64,000 nt of DNA from Oscillospiraceae bacterium (lineage in GTDB: Bacteria; Bacillota; Clostridia; Oscillospirales; Ruminococcaceae), in NCBI GenBank assembly GCA_017427265.1, contig JAFRTG010000019.1, positions 23,466-87,465 on the forward strand, written 5' to 3'. A program made the position numbers and the translations under genes. The notes under the pieces were generated by a model. The model was not told the origin of the DNA. It saw only the letters and a list, made by a program, of their open reading frames with translations, and did not search any database. Every line of letters begins with the position of its first letter. The stretch's first letter is position 1. Below, one piece after another: positions 17,919 to 26,822 of the stretch.

Positions 17919-19556
17919 ATGCCGATTATTGATATCCTTGAACGCAATGCCGCACTCTACGGCAACGATACTGCGCTGGTGGAGCTCAATCCTGCCGTGA
18001 TTGAGCCGCGCCGCGTCACATGGAAGGAATATGAACTGATTGAACCGCGCCGCCCCAACATCTACCGCCGCGAAATCACATGGAAAGTCTTTAACGAAAA
18101 AGCGAACCGCTTTGCACACTTCCTGATCTCCCGCGGCGTCAAAAAGGGCGACAAGGTTGCGATCCTGCTGATGAACTGCATCGAGTGGCTGCCGATTTAC
18201 TTCGGAATTCTGAAGGTCGGAGCGCTTGCCGTGCCGCTCAATTTCCGCTATGCAGCAAGTGAGATCGAATACTGCGTCGGGCTTGCGGATGTCTCCGTGC
18301 TCGTGTTCGGTCCGGAATTCATCGGCAGAGTCGAGGAGCTGGTCGATACACTCGGCAATGACCGGATGCTGCTTTATGTCGGACAGGGCTGTCCGGGCTT
18401 TGCAGAAAGCTATGACACCCTGACCGCAAACTGTCCCAGCACGACGCCTTCGATCCTGCTGACGGACGAGGACGATGCAGCGATCTACTTCTCATCCGGT
18501 ACGACCGGATTCCCGAAGGCGATTCTGCATAATCACGAAAGTCTGATGCATTCGTGCAAGGTCGAGCAGGCACACCACGGTCAGACCAAGGATGATGTGT
18601 TCCTCTGCATTCCGCCGCTTTATCACACCGGTGCAAAAATGCACTGGTTCGGCAGCTTCCTGGTCGGCGGAAAGGCCGTCCTGCTGAGCGGCGTGACCCC
18701 GAATGTCATTCTGGACGCGGTTTCCTCTGAGAAATGTACGATCGTCTGGCTGCTCGTTCCGTGGGCACAGGATATTCTTGACGCGATCGAAAGCGGCAAG
18801 GTTTCGCTCAGCGATTATGAGCTTTCTCAGTGGCGGCTCATGCATATCGGCGCACAGCCGGTGCCGCCGAGCCTCATTACCAGATGGAAGAAATACTTCC
18901 CGCATCATCAGTACGATACCAACTACGGCCTGAGTGAGTCAATCGGACCGGGCGCGCTGCACCTCGGTGTGGAGAATATCCACAAGGTCGGTGCGATCGG
19001 CAAGGCCGGCTTCGGCTGGGAAAGCAAGATCATCGATGAGAACGGTGAGATCGTTCCGCGCGGCGAAGTCGGAGAGCTCTGCGTCAAGGGGCCGGGTGTC
19101 ATGACCTGCTACTATCACGATGAGGAAGCCACAAAGGCGGTTCTGACCCCGGATGGCTGGCTCCGCACCGGCGATATGGCACGCGAGGATGAGGATGGCT
19201 TTGTTTTCCTTGTAGACCGCAAGAAGGACGTGATCATTACCGGCGGTGAAAACCTCTATCCGGTTCAGATCGAGGACTTCATCCGCTCGAACAGCAAGGT
19301 CAAGGATGTTGCCGTGATCGGCCTGCCGGACAAGCGTCTTGGTGAGATTGCCGCGGCAATCATCTCGATCAAGGAAGACTGCACCTGCACCGAGGAGGAA
19401 ATGAACAAGTTCTGCGAGGCACTTCCCCGCTATAAGCGGCCGCGCAGGATCATCTTTGCAGAGGTTCCGCGTAATCCCACCGGCAAGATCGAAAAGCCGA
19501 AGCTGCGCAAAATGTACGGCGCTGACAAGCTCGTTGCCGAGCAGAACCAGAGCTGA
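17919..19556 (+). CDS. Acyl-CoA synthetase (AMP-forming), class I adenylate-forming enzyme
   Basis: A 545-residue cytosolic ligase that activates a carboxylic acid as an acyl-AMP and then an acyl-CoA. Seen: the P-loop motif YFSSGTTGFPKAILHNH (A3), YGLSESIGPG (A5), the WLRTGDMAREDEDGF and VDRKKDVIITGGENLYP hinge (A7-A8) and the catalytic lysine motif NPTGKIEKPKLR (A10). The length fits medium- to long-chain acyl-CoA ligases; the substrate cannot be read. An N-terminal insert with TWKEY...REITWK is a feature I associate with clostridial relatives. The start at 17919 follows GAAAGGACG and lies about 70 bases from the -10; an upstream in-frame start overlaps the promoter region. Monocistronic. 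Confidence 0.9.
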   Translation: MPIIDILERNAALYGNDTALVELNPAVIEPRRVTWKEYELIEPRRPNIYRREITWKVFNEKANRFAHFLISRGVKKGDKVAILLMNCIEWLPIYFGILKVGALAVPLNFRYAASEIEYCVGLADVSVLVFGPEFIGRVEELVDTLGNDRMLLYVGQGCPGFAESYDTLTANCPSTTPSILLTDEDDAAIYFSSGTTGFPKAILHNHESLMHSCKVEQAHHGQTKDDVFLCIPPLYHTGAKMHWFGSFLVGGKAVLLSGVTPNVILDAVSSEKCTIVWLLVPWAQDILDAIESGKVSLSDYELSQWRLMHIGAQPVPPSLITRWKKYFPHHQYDTNYGLSESIGPGALHLGVENIHKVGAIGKAGFGWESKIIDENGEIVPRGEVGELCVKGPGVMTCYYHDEEATKAVLTPDGWLRTGDMAREDEDGFVFLVDRKKDVIITGGENLYPVQIEDFIRSNSKVKDVAVIGLPDKRLGEIAAAIISIKEDCTCTEEEMNKFCEALPRYKRPRRIIFAEVPRNPTGKIEKPKLRKMYGADKLVAEQNQS

Positions 19557-19605
19557 ACGGGCAGTGCCCGCGGCTGATGTCCGCCGTAATCGTATAACCA
19601 AACAT

Positions 19606-19639
19606 AAAAGGCGCCGGTTTCAGCAACCGACGCCTTTTT
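19606..19639 (+). terminator. Terminator of the acyl-CoA synthetase gene
   Basis: AAAAGGCGCCGGTT and AACCGACGCCTTTTT, a strong stem with a T-tract. A solitary right end of the intergenic repeat (CCATCGTAGATACT) follows at about 19644-19657, then another stem at 19676-19714. Confidence 0.85.
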
Positions 19640-19675
19640 ACAATCCATCGTAGATACTGCCTGATTGACAGACAG

Positions 19676-19714
19676 ACCGCCCGACTGTTTTTGACACAGC
19701 CGGGCGGTTTGCTT
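19676..19714. terminator. Second terminator-like stem before aroG 3' end
   Basis: ACCGCCCGACTGT and ACAGCCGGGCGGT flank a short loop, with T residues on both sides. It is close in sequence to the 15181 terminator. Confidence 0.65.
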
Positions 19715-19770
19715 TTTATCTGTTGCAGTATTTCCGGGGATGCATTCCCCTGTCCGGTATTTCGCTGCCC

Positions 19771-20802
19771 TTACAGCATTTCGGCAAGTTCAAGGATCAG
19801 ACGCTCGGACTTTTCCCAGCCGAGGCAGGGGTCGGTGATCGACATGCCGTAGCAGCCGCCGTCAACCTTCTGCGCGCCGTCCTCGATATAGCTTTCGATC
19901 ATGAAGCCTTTGACCAGCTTTTTGATCTCGTTATTGTAACGGCGGGCACTGAGCACTTCCTTGCAGATACGCGGCTGCTCCAGCGGATTCTTGCCGGAGT
20001 TCGCGTGGTTCGTATCAATGATCGCAGCCGGGGTCGCAAAATCGCCCGCTGCATAGAGTGCTGCAAGCCGGGTCAGGTCTTCATAATGATAATTCGGCAG
20101 GGACTGTCCGTGCTGATTCATATAGCCGCGCATGATCGCATGAGCCAGCGGGTTGCCCGTCGAATGCACTGCCCATCCGCGGTAAATGAACGAATGACCG
20201 TGCTGTGCCGCCGTGATGGCGTTCATCATGACAGAAAGATCGCCGGAGGTCGGGTTCTTCATGCCGACCGGAATCGGCAGACCGCTGGAAACCAGACGGT
20301 GCTCCTGATTCTCAACTGAACGCGCACCGACCGCCACATAGGCAAGCAGGTCGTCCAGATATCTGTGGTTTTCCGGATAAAGCATCTCGTCTGCGCAGGA
20401 AAAACCGGTTTCCTTCAGTGCACGCATATGCAGTTCCCGCGTTGCGATGATGCCCTTGAATACGTCAGGCTTGGCGTTCGGATCCGGCTGGTGCAGCAGA
20501 CCCTTATAGCCTGCACCGGTCGTGCGGGGCTTATTTGTATAAATACGCGGAATGATAAAGATTTCATCCTTTACCTGTTCCTGCACCTTCCGCAGCCGGC
20601 TGATATAATCCAGCACGGCGTCCGGATTGTCCGCAGAGCACGGTCCGATAATCAGAATCAGACGGTCATCCTCGCCGGCGAAAATCTTCCGGATCTCCTC
20701 GGCGCGGGAAGCAATGATCTGCTCCATTTCCGGTGTCACAGGATACATTTCCTTGGTATCCTTCGGGATTGTCAGTTTGCGTTCAAATTCCATGTTCATC
20801 AT
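19771..20802 (-). CDS. aroG: 3-deoxy-7-phosphoheptulonate (DAHP) synthase, class I alpha
   Basis: First enzyme of the shikimate pathway, joining phosphoenolpyruvate and erythrose-4-phosphate. It has 343 residues, near the 350 of E. coli AroF/G/H. Seen: LIIGPCSADNPDAVLDYI, PRIYTNKPRTTGAGYKGL (with the Lys-Pro-Arg-Thr phosphate site), SVENQEHR, the metal-binding AIIDTNHANSGKNP, and SITDPCLGW near the end. It stands alone with its own promoter. The E. coli-type N-terminal extension suggests possible feedback control by an aromatic amino acid, but which one cannot be told. Confidence 0.95.
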   Translation of the reverse strand: MMNMEFERKLTIPKDTKEMYPVTPEMEQIIASRAEEIRKIFAGEDDRLILIIGPCSADNPDAVLDYISRLRKVQEQVKDEIFIIPRIYTNKPRTTGAGYKGLLHQPDPNAKPDVFKGIIATRELHMRALKETGFSCADEMLYPENHRYLDDLLAYVAVGARSVENQEHRLVSSGLPIPVGMKNPTSGDLSVMMNAITAAQHGHSFIYRGWAVHSTGNPLAHAIMRGYMNQHGQSLPNYHYEDLTRLAALYAAGDFATPAAIIDTNHANSGKNPLEQPRICKEVLSARRYNNEIKKLVKGFMIESYIEDGAQKVDGGCYGMSITDPCLGWEKSERLILELAEML

Positions 20803-20870
20803 AGGGTTTCAGATGCTCCTTCAATCAAAAATGGGATATGCGTCAGGTTCAAAGCCGTCGTTCGGTTTAT

Positions 20871-20899
20871 ATTATACAGCATATTTTGGAAAATGTCAA
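20871..20899 (-). promoter_or_regulatory. Promoter of aroG
   Basis: Minus strand TTGACA (20894-20899), 17 bp, TATAAT (20871-20876). Confidence 0.88.
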
Positions 20900-20937
20900 C
20901 CCTTTAACGCATAAAAGCACTAAATTTTTTGATATGT

Positions 20938-22179
20938 TCAGTAGAGCTTCCCTTCATAGTATTGCAGCAGCAGGAGCGTCACGCCGTCATAACTGTTTTC
21001 CTGCAGGATATCCGCCTGTGTCTCCCAGCCGAAATCAGCGGTATCCTCAATGACATTCTGCACGGCGGGCATGTCGTCGATCGGATGTGCATCCGCCTCA
21101 TAGACCTCCCGCTCGATCTGATTGGCAGCGTCCAGAATCCGGCCGGCACGTTCGCTGAGCTGCGGCCACTCACCGAGCAGTTCTGCTTCCGCCTCCATGA
21201 TCTCCTGAATTCTGGCAATCAGAATCTCCTTCGGTGTTTCGTGAATATCCATGCCGTCCAGCGTCGGGAGCAGACCCTGCGCAGTAAGCTGGTCTGCGAG
21301 CTGTTCGCGTGCCTCCGTGTAATCCGGGTCCAGATAACGGTACATATCATAAAAGCCGCTGAAACGCAGGAAGGGATCATCCGCCTCAGCCAGCGCGATC
21401 TGGCTGAGCAGATTGGCCTCGTTTTCTTTATAGTATCCCTTGTGATGCGAAAGCTCATGCGCATCCAGCACCGGCAGAAAGGTCGGGCTGACATATTTGT
21501 TATGCGTCGGCTCCATCGTATAGGGATAGTTGTAGCCGCCGATATTCATGCGGTTCAGGATATCGGAGCAGAGCGCGGTTTTGACCGGCGGATAATAGCC
21601 GGAAAGCCGCGGATAATGCAGTGCAAGCGCCTGCATCGACGCCGCGATCTTCGGATGCAGCTCCTCCGCCGTCGGGAACTGCACGCTGCCGTCGTCCGCA
21701 ACGGGAATCTCCTTTGCAGCCGCATTCATGCCCGAAACCGCATGTTCAAACACCGCGGCGATCTGCTGATAATCATATTCCGTGCGCAGATCGGGATTCC
21801 CCTGTCCCAGCACCGTGCCGCGGAACGGAATCACCCAGTTGAATGTATACACAAACACAACGCAGACCAGCGTTATCAGGAGCGCTTTGAAATAGCCGCC
21901 GCAGAATTTGCGGTATTTCGGCTTTTTGCGCAGAAACGGCAGCAGAATCAGAAAAATCACCGCAAGCAGCACAAGCAGAATACCGAGATACATCAGAATC
22001 TCACCGACCGCAACCGGAATCCGTGCGGTCAGAATGCTGACGGCATCCGCCAGAATGCCGTAGACATGGTCGCCGTACCAGTCACAGAATCGCGGAAAAC
22101 AGCCTGCAATGTTCATCACGATGCTGACTGCAAGCAGAGTCAGCAGAATTTTCCGGTATTTTGATTTTCGTTCTTTCAA
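20938..22179 (-). CDS. DUF3810-family membrane zinc peptidase homologue
   Basis: A 413-residue protein with three hydrophobic segments in the first 150 residues and a large C-terminal domain. It carries HELSHHKGYYKENEANLL, which fits a zinc peptidase HExxH-like motif with a downstream glutamate, and matches the DUF3810 pattern as I know it. Substrate and role are unknown. The start is TTG at 22179 with AGGGGA five bases upstream. An in-frame extension to 22290 was rejected because it crosses the promoter at 22211-22239. It ends 135 bases from the aroG start. Confidence 0.8.
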   Translation of the reverse strand: MKERKSKYRKILLTLLAVSIVMNIAGCFPRFCDWYGDHVYGILADAVSILTARIPVAVGEILMYLGILLVLLAVIFLILLPFLRKKPKYRKFCGGYFKALLITLVCVVFVYTFNWVIPFRGTVLGQGNPDLRTEYDYQQIAAVFEHAVSGMNAAAKEIPVADDGSVQFPTAEELHPKIAASMQALALHYPRLSGYYPPVKTALCSDILNRMNIGGYNYPYTMEPTHNKYVSPTFLPVLDAHELSHHKGYYKENEANLLSQIALAEADDPFLRFSGFYDMYRYLDPDYTEAREQLADQLTAQGLLPTLDGMDIHETPKEILIARIQEIMEAEAELLGEWPQLSERAGRILDAANQIEREVYEADAHPIDDMPAVQNVIEDTADFGWETQADILQENSYDGVTLLLLQYYEGKLY

Positions 22180-22210
22180 GCAAATCCCCTGCCTTCCGGC
22201 TTTTTTTACT

Positions 22211-22239
22211 ATTATAGCAATAAAAAACAGGCGTGTCAA
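22211..22239 (-). promoter_or_regulatory. Promoter of the DUF3810 gene
   Basis: Minus strand TTGACA (22234-22239), 17 bp, TATAAT (22211-22216): full consensus. Confidence 0.9.
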
Positions 22240-22311
22240 GCGGCAGATTCCGGTAAAACTGCCGGAACTGCAGATGCCGGAATCCTGCAAAAAGATTTTT
22301 ATATTTTGCTC

Positions 22312-22340
22312 TTGACAAAGAGCGCGTTTTCTGGTAAAAT
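22312..22340 (+). promoter_or_regulatory. Promoter of rpsF-ssb-rpsR
   Basis: TTGACA (22312-22317), 17 bp, TAAAAT (22335-22340). Confidence 0.9.
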
Positions 22341-22351
22341 ATTAGGGTACG

Positions 22352-22430
22352 GTTTTTCGTATGCGGCCGGCAGATTCCGGCCGATTCCTTGTCCGCCCGA
22401 AATTTCTGAACGGACGGGCTTTATCCAGAA
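22352..22430 (+). promoter_or_regulatory. Structured leader of rpsF, candidate S6:S18 autoregulatory site
   Basis: The roughly 100-base leader contains GGCCGGcagattCCGGCC and a second stem around GTCCGCCCG...CGGACGGGC. Many bacteria repress this operon through an S6:S18-binding leader RNA with a CCG box. I see suitable stems but did not match the consensus base by base. Confidence 0.35.
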
Positions 22431-22445
22431 GGAGGTGTATCAAAC

Positions 22446-22739
22446 ATGGCGAAGATTTCTGCAAGCTACGAGCTGATGCTGGTGCTCAGCATTGCAAAGG
22501 GTGAGGAGGCTGTCCAGAGCACCTGGGCTAAGTTCAAGGAACTCATCGAAAAGAATGCAGAGCTCGGCGAGGTTGATGAGTGGGGTAAGCGTAAGCTGGC
22601 CTATCCGATCAACTACGAGACCGAAGCATACTACATCGTGGCTCAGTTCACATCTGCTCCGGAATTCCCGGCAGAGCTGGACCGTATCCTGAATATCACG
22701 GACGGTGTGCTGCGCTCCATGATTACGGTCACAGAGTAA
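22446..22739 (+). CDS. rpsF: 30S ribosomal protein S6
   Basis: 97 residues, standard for S6. It binds 16S rRNA in the platform of the small subunit as a dimer with S18. Seen: YELMLVLSIAKGEEAVQ at the start and DEWGKRKLAYPINYETEAYY, the family core. AAGGAGGTG lies 9 bases before the ATG. First gene of the rpsF-ssb-rpsR operon. Confidence 0.97.
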   Translation: MAKISASYELMLVLSIAKGEEAVQSTWAKFKELIEKNAELGEVDEWGKRKLAYPINYETEAYYIVAQFTSAPEFPAELDRILNITDGVLRSMITVTE

Positions 22740-22764
22740 TTCTCAGAAAGAGGAGGTTCGGTTT

Positions 22765-23310
22765 ATGCTGAACAAGGTTATTATTATGGGACGTCTTGTC
22801 GCTGACCCTGAGTTCCGGCAGACGACCTCCGGTATTCCGGTTTGCCGGATCCGCGTTGCAGTGGATCGCCCTTTTCGTAAAGATCAGGAGCGGCAGACCG
22901 ACTTTATCAATGTCACTTGCTGGAGAAACACCGCTGAATTCGTTTCCCGTTATTTTTCAAAAGGTAAGATGATTATTGTGGAGGGCAGCCTTCGCAACAA
23001 TGATTATACCGATAATAACGGCGTTAAGCATTACAGCATGGAAGTTCAGGCTGATAATGTGATGTTCGGCGAATCAAAAGGCAGTTCGCAGGGCGGCGAT
23101 TATTCGCAGCAGGGCAGCTACCAGCAGCAGGGCGGCGGTTACGGCCAGCAGCAGGGCGGCTACAATAACGGCGGATATCAGCAGAACGGCGGCGGTTATC
23201 AGAATAACAGCTACCAGAATGCACCCGCAGCGCCCCAGCAGGATGCGCTTTCCATCGGTGACATCGGTGAATTTGAAGAAATTCTCAGCGACGGCGAGGT
23301 TCCGTTCTGA
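22765..23310 (+). CDS. ssb: Single-stranded DNA-binding protein
   Basis: 181 residues. An N-terminal OB-fold (1-105: MLNKVIIMGRLVADPEFR, FINVTCWRNTAEFV, KGKMIIVEGSLRN) is followed by a disordered Gly/Gln/Tyr/Asn-rich linker (about 110-165, many YQQ and GGY units). The tail is acidic, ending EEILSDGEVPF; the last six residues are a variant of the usual DDDIPF partner-docking tip. It protects single-stranded DNA in replication and repair. Its place between rpsF and rpsR is the conserved bacterial arrangement. Confidence 0.97.
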   Translation: MLNKVIIMGRLVADPEFRQTTSGIPVCRIRVAVDRPFRKDQERQTDFINVTCWRNTAEFVSRYFSKGKMIIVEGSLRNNDYTDNNGVKHYSMEVQADNVMFGESKGSSQGGDYSQQGSYQQQGGGYGQQQGGYNNGGYQQNGGGYQNNSYQNAPAAPQQDALSIGDIGEFEEILSDGEVPF

Positions 23311-23344
23311 GCAACAGATTTCCTGAAAAGGAGGGAAATGTATC

Positions 23345-23593
23345 ATGCCTATGGATCATGAAAGACCGCAGCGCGGCGGCAAGAGACCGCGCAGAAAGGT
23401 TTGCATGTTCTGCGCTGACAAGGTACAGAACATCGACTATAAGGACATCAACCGTCTGAAGAAGTGCATGACCGAGCGTGCAAAGATTCTGCCCCGCAGA
23501 GTCACCGGCACCTGTGCCTATCATCAGCGTCAGCTGACTACGGCTATCAAGCGCTCCAGATACGTTGCACTGATTCCGTACACTGCAGACTAA
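23345..23593 (+). CDS. rpsR: 30S ribosomal protein S18
   Basis: 82 residues. Seen: [37 protein letters not shown] and [11 protein letters not shown], the S18 core. Four cysteines (CxxC, then two singles) are kept, so this is the zinc-binding C+ form. It partners S6 on 16S rRNA. AAGGAGG precedes the start, and a terminator follows 13 bases after the stop. Confidence 0.97.
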   Translation: MPMDHERPQRGGKRPRRKVCMFCADKVQNIDYKDINRLKKCMTERAKILPRRVTGTCAYHQRQLTTAIKRSRYVALIPYTAD

Positions 23594-23605
23594 TCTGTCA
23601 GTTTC

Positions 23606-23635
23606 AAAGTCCGGGGATTTTTCCCCGGACTTTTT
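23606..23635 (+). terminator. Terminator of the rpsF operon
   Basis: AAAGTCCGGGG, a loop, CCCCGGACTTT and then TTATTTT. Confidence 0.9.
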
Positions 23636-23820
23636 ATTTTGCCTGTAAGGCGACGTTTCTTCCAAAAATTCATGCACATTGTGCACAAATCCGGCCGGAT
23701 CGTTTTATGCAAAACACAGATTTTGCAGGATTTCTTCGGATTTTGGCGAAAAAGCGTGCGCAATGTGCTATAATAAAGCAGTACAGGCTTTTGCCAATCT
23801 TGCTCTTACGGAGGAAGTCT

Positions 23821-24783
23821 ATGAACGTCACCATCTGCTCCCGCAGGGACATCGAAACCCTGACGGTACGCGGAGAATTCCCGCGGAACACCGCGGTCAT
23901 CAGCTTTTACGATACCCCGGATAAACGGGTGCGCAGCGAGCATTATTCCGCGCCGGACTACTCCCGCCTCAAGTGCCGGCTCTATCAGGTCGCCATTGAT
24001 GACGTTGACCCCAATGACCTCAGCGACTACGGCCTGACGGTGGAGAGCTTCTTCCCGGAAGCAGACGATATTGCCGCGTTTATCTATGAAGTCTACCGCG
24101 CAGGCGAGGACATCATCTGCCAGTGCGATTACGGCGACAGCCGCAGCGCAGGCTGTGCCGCTGCGATCAAGGAGCACTTTACGCATGACGGCATTTCCGT
24201 CTTTGCCGATTACCGGCTCTGCCCGAACCAGATGATCTATAACAAAATTCACGATGCGCTTGACCGCTACCGCAGATACGAAAGCAGCGAATATTACTAC
24301 TGCGCAAAGCCCGACGAAATCCGCTCCCGGATGGAGCATGTCGCAGGCTTTGCCGAAATCAGCGATTCGCTCAGCTTTTCTGATAAGGTCGCCTGCATTG
24401 ACGCAAAGGATCGGCTGGAACAGCTGCTCCGCGAGCAGGAGCTGCTCTGCACCGGCTGGGACGATGCCATGCGCGGCTTTACCGGCGGCAGACCGTGCAG
24501 ATTCATCTCTCTGCGCATGACCGGCACCGAATGGATCGCAAGCGGTTCTGAGAGCGGCCCTGTCATCGTGCGGAAATCGCATCTCTATGCCGGCGAGCCG
24601 ATCAACATTCAGATGCGGATGTTCAAAATCAAACAGGAACGCCGCCGTCACCGCGATATCGTGCGGCGCGAGGTGCTGTTCGGACGGTGCAGTCTGCGCG
24701 AATTCGATCTGCTCGGCGTCATGTTCTGGGACTCCGACGAGCGGCAGATCGCCGTCACCCCGCTGATTCTGACCAATATGACC
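23821..24783 (+). CDS. Cysteine-phosphatase-like protein (CX5R loop)
   Basis: A 321-residue cytosolic protein. Residues about 95-115 read DIICQCDYGDSRSAGCAAAI. CDYGDSR fits the CX5R phosphate loop of protein tyrosine and dual-specificity phosphatases, followed by the usual Ser, and the N-terminal half fits a small PTP fold (SFYDTP early, YGLT before the loop). The C-terminal 180 residues are unfamiliar. The loop residue before Cys is Gln rather than the usual His, so activity is uncertain. The start at 23821 follows GGAGGAAG and a TATAAT at 23769-23774 (extended -10). A longer frame to 23464 overlaps rpsR and was rejected. Confidence 0.75.
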
Positions 24784-24792
24784 TGAATATGC

Positions 24793-24829
24793 AAACGGCA
24801 GCACCGTCAAACCGGACGGGCTGCCGTTT
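24793..24829 (+). terminator. Terminator of the phosphatase-like gene
   Basis: AAACGGCAGC...GCTGCCGTTT with an inner CCGTC/GACGG stem, then CTGCTTTT. Confidence 0.8.
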
Positions 24830-24902
24830 CTGCTTTTATATGCAAAAACGAAAGCAGTTCTGTCAATTTTCTTATATTTTTCTGAATTCCTGCAGGGCCG
24901 CC

Positions 24903-24931
24903 TTGCAACGCTCCGGGAAATATGATATAAT
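24903..24931 (+). promoter_or_regulatory. Promoter of the GH25 gene
   Basis: TTGCAA (24903-24908), 17 bp, TATAAT (24926-24931). Confidence 0.8.
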
Positions 24932-24988
24932 ACGTAAGAACAGACGAATAATGTCGAATCCTGTCTGATTTGATACTGAGGTGAATCT

Positions 24989-26149
24989 ATGAAAATCAAA
25001 CGTGTACTCGCTGCGTGTGCGACGTTCCTGACGGCGCTGGGCATCATCGGCGGACTGGCATTTACCGTCCACCGCCGCAACAATACGATTGCGCTTCTGC
25101 GCCGCTCACTGGAGCAGCAGGGAGAAGATCCCGACCGCTTGATTTCCGTCGAGCCGATCGAATACACGCCGGTTCCGGTCGATCATTTCTATGAACGGCG
25201 CGGCCATAAAATCCTGCTGCAGCAGGATGTTTACGGCGAAATCTGGCTGCCCGTCCTTGCAGATGTGCCGCTCTCCTCTCACCCGCTGGAAAATATGAAA
25301 ATGCTGCCGAACGGCCGCATGATCTCCTATGACGAAAACGGCAATCTCAACGCGCTGACCGGCATTGACATCTCCTCACACAACACCGTCGAGGACTGGA
25401 ACGCCCTCAAGGCAGACGGCATTGATTTTGTCATGCTGCGCGCGGGCTACCGCGGCTACGGCGTCGGAACCGGCAAGCTGACAAAGGACGAAAAATTCCG
25501 GCAGTATTACCATGCCGCCAAGGAGGCCGGGCTGCTCGTCGGCGCATATTTCTTCTCGCAGGCGATCACAGAGGAGGAGGCCGTCGAGGAAGCGATTCTG
25601 ACCGCACAGCAGCTTGAGGGCTGCGAGCTCGATTTTCCGGTCGCCTATGACTGGGAGCTGATTCTCCATGATGACGAGGGCGCCCGCACCGATAATGTGC
25701 CGGTCGATACGCTGACCGACTGCGTCCTCGCTTACTGCCAGAATATCGAAGCATTCGGCTACAAGGCCATCGTATACCAGAACAAGCGCACGACGCTGTT
25801 CAAGCTCGATCTGCCGCGCATTAAGGATATCCCGTTCTGGCTCGCGGAATACGGCGACGGCCCGACCTATATCTACGATTATGACATGTGGCAGTACAGC
25901 TGCAGCGGAACCGTGGCCGGCATCTCCGGCAATGTGGATCTGAATCTCTGCTTCCGCGATTTCTCGCAGGAAGGCAATCCACCGGTTTGTCTGCCGGCAC
26001 CGGATATTTCGCAGATTACCGCTGCGCCTGCATCTGAGGATGTCCCCGCAGATGAACCTGTTGTTCCGAACGAGGATGCATTTATAGATGAGCCGCTGCC
26101 GGATGAAGAGATTCCGACGGACGAGCCGGCTGCTCCCGCCGCAGAATGA
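24989..26149 (+). CDS. Membrane-anchored GH25 muramidase (lysozyme)
   Basis: A 386-residue cell-wall hydrolase predicted to cut the MurNAc-GlcNAc bond of peptidoglycan. Order: an N-terminal hydrophobic segment acting as signal or anchor (about 8-27), a juxtamembrane helix (28-60), the GH25 barrel (about 123-325) and an acidic Pro/Ala/Glu-rich tail (about 330-386). Seen: GIDISSHNTVEDWNALK, DFVMLRAGYRG, and YDWELI with the catalytic Asp-x-Glu pair, then FWLAEYGDGP and MWQYSCSGTVAGI. The acidic tail has no sorting motif. Own promoter; monocistronic. Confidence 0.9.
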   Translation: MKIKRVLAACATFLTALGIIGGLAFTVHRRNNTIALLRRSLEQQGEDPDRLISVEPIEYTPVPVDHFYERRGHKILLQQDVYGEIWLPVLADVPLSSHPLENMKMLPNGRMISYDENGNLNALTGIDISSHNTVEDWNALKADGIDFVMLRAGYRGYGVGTGKLTKDEKFRQYYHAAKEAGLLVGAYFFSQAITEEEAVEEAILTAQQLEGCELDFPVAYDWELILHDDEGARTDNVPVDTLTDCVLAYCQNIEAFGYKAIVYQNKRTTLFKLDLPRIKDIPFWLAEYGDGPTYIYDYDMWQYSCSGTVAGISGNVDLNLCFRDFSQEGNPPVCLPAPDISQITAAPASEDVPADEPVVPNEDAFIDEPLPDEEIPTDEPAAPAAE

Positions 26150-26159
26150 TTCTCTCGAC

Positions 26160-26188
26160 TTGCATTTTGTTTCGATCTGTGCTATAAT
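26160..26188 (+). promoter_or_regulatory. Promoter of the DUF5662 gene
   Basis: TTGCAT (26160-26165), 17 bp, TATAAT (26183-26188). Confidence 0.78.
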
Positions 26189-26224
26189 AAAGGCATAGTC
26201 TGAAAGGAACCGAGGCGAATCACC

Positions 26225-26749
26225 ATGCACCCGATCGCGCATTTCCGCACTGTCCAGCGGCACCGGCATATGGTGCTGCGGCACTGCATCAAGGCAGGCA
26301 TCCCGCTGCAGGGATTGCTTCACGATCTTTCCAAGTTCACGCCGGCTGAATTTATCCCCGGCATGATGTATTATCAGGGCACGCGCAGCCCCAATGAGGA
26401 GGAACGCGAACGCTACGGCTATTCCTCTGCGTGGATGCACCACAAGGGCAGAAACCGGCATCACTTTGAATACTGGAATGACCTCAACCCGAAGTCCAAG
26501 GTCTACGAGCCGGTCGAGATGCCGACGCGCTATCTCATCGAGATGTTCTGCGACCGCGTTGCCGCAAGCAAGATCTACCGCGGAGACAAATATCAGGACT
26601 GCGATCCGCTGAATTATTATCTGCAGGGCATGGAGCACAAGCGTCCGATTCATCCGAAAACCGCGAAAAAGCTGCACTTCCTGCTCAAAATGCTCGCTGA
26701 AAAGGGCGAGGATGCAACCTTTGCCTATATCCGCCGCATGAGAAAATAA
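26225..26749 (+). CDS. DUF5662 family protein
   Basis: A 174-residue cytosolic protein rich in His and aromatic residues. LLHDLSKFTPAEF and the SAWMHHKGRNRHHFEYW stretch give a set of conserved His/Asp residues resembling an HD-type metal site, consistent with the DUF5662 family common in Firmicutes. The biochemical role is unknown. GGAACCGAGG precedes the ATG at 26225. It is convergent with the LRR-dockerin gene across a shared terminator. Confidence 0.75.
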   Translation: MHPIAHFRTVQRHRHMVLRHCIKAGIPLQGLLHDLSKFTPAEFIPGMMYYQGTRSPNEEERERYGYSSAWMHHKGRNRHHFEYWNDLNPKSKVYEPVEMPTRYLIEMFCDRVAASKIYRGDKYQDCDPLNYYLQGMEHKRPIHPKTAKKLHFLLKMLAEKGEDATFAYIRRMRK

Positions 26750-26770
26750 AGATGATAAGTGAGAAAAAAC

Positions 26771-26808
26771 AAATCCGCCGATGTGCAGAACACCGGCGGA
26801 TTTCGTTT
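26771..26808. terminator. Bidirectional terminator
   Basis: AAATCCGCCG and CGGCGGATTT stem with T-rich flanks both ways, between convergent genes. Confidence 0.85.
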
Positions 26809-26822
26809 TATTCGCATTTGCA

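Noticed and set aside
24297-24566. Short minus-strand frames within the phosphatase-like gene
   Set aside because: They lie wholly inside a gene with a ribosome site and a recognisable active-site loop, and have no signals of their own.
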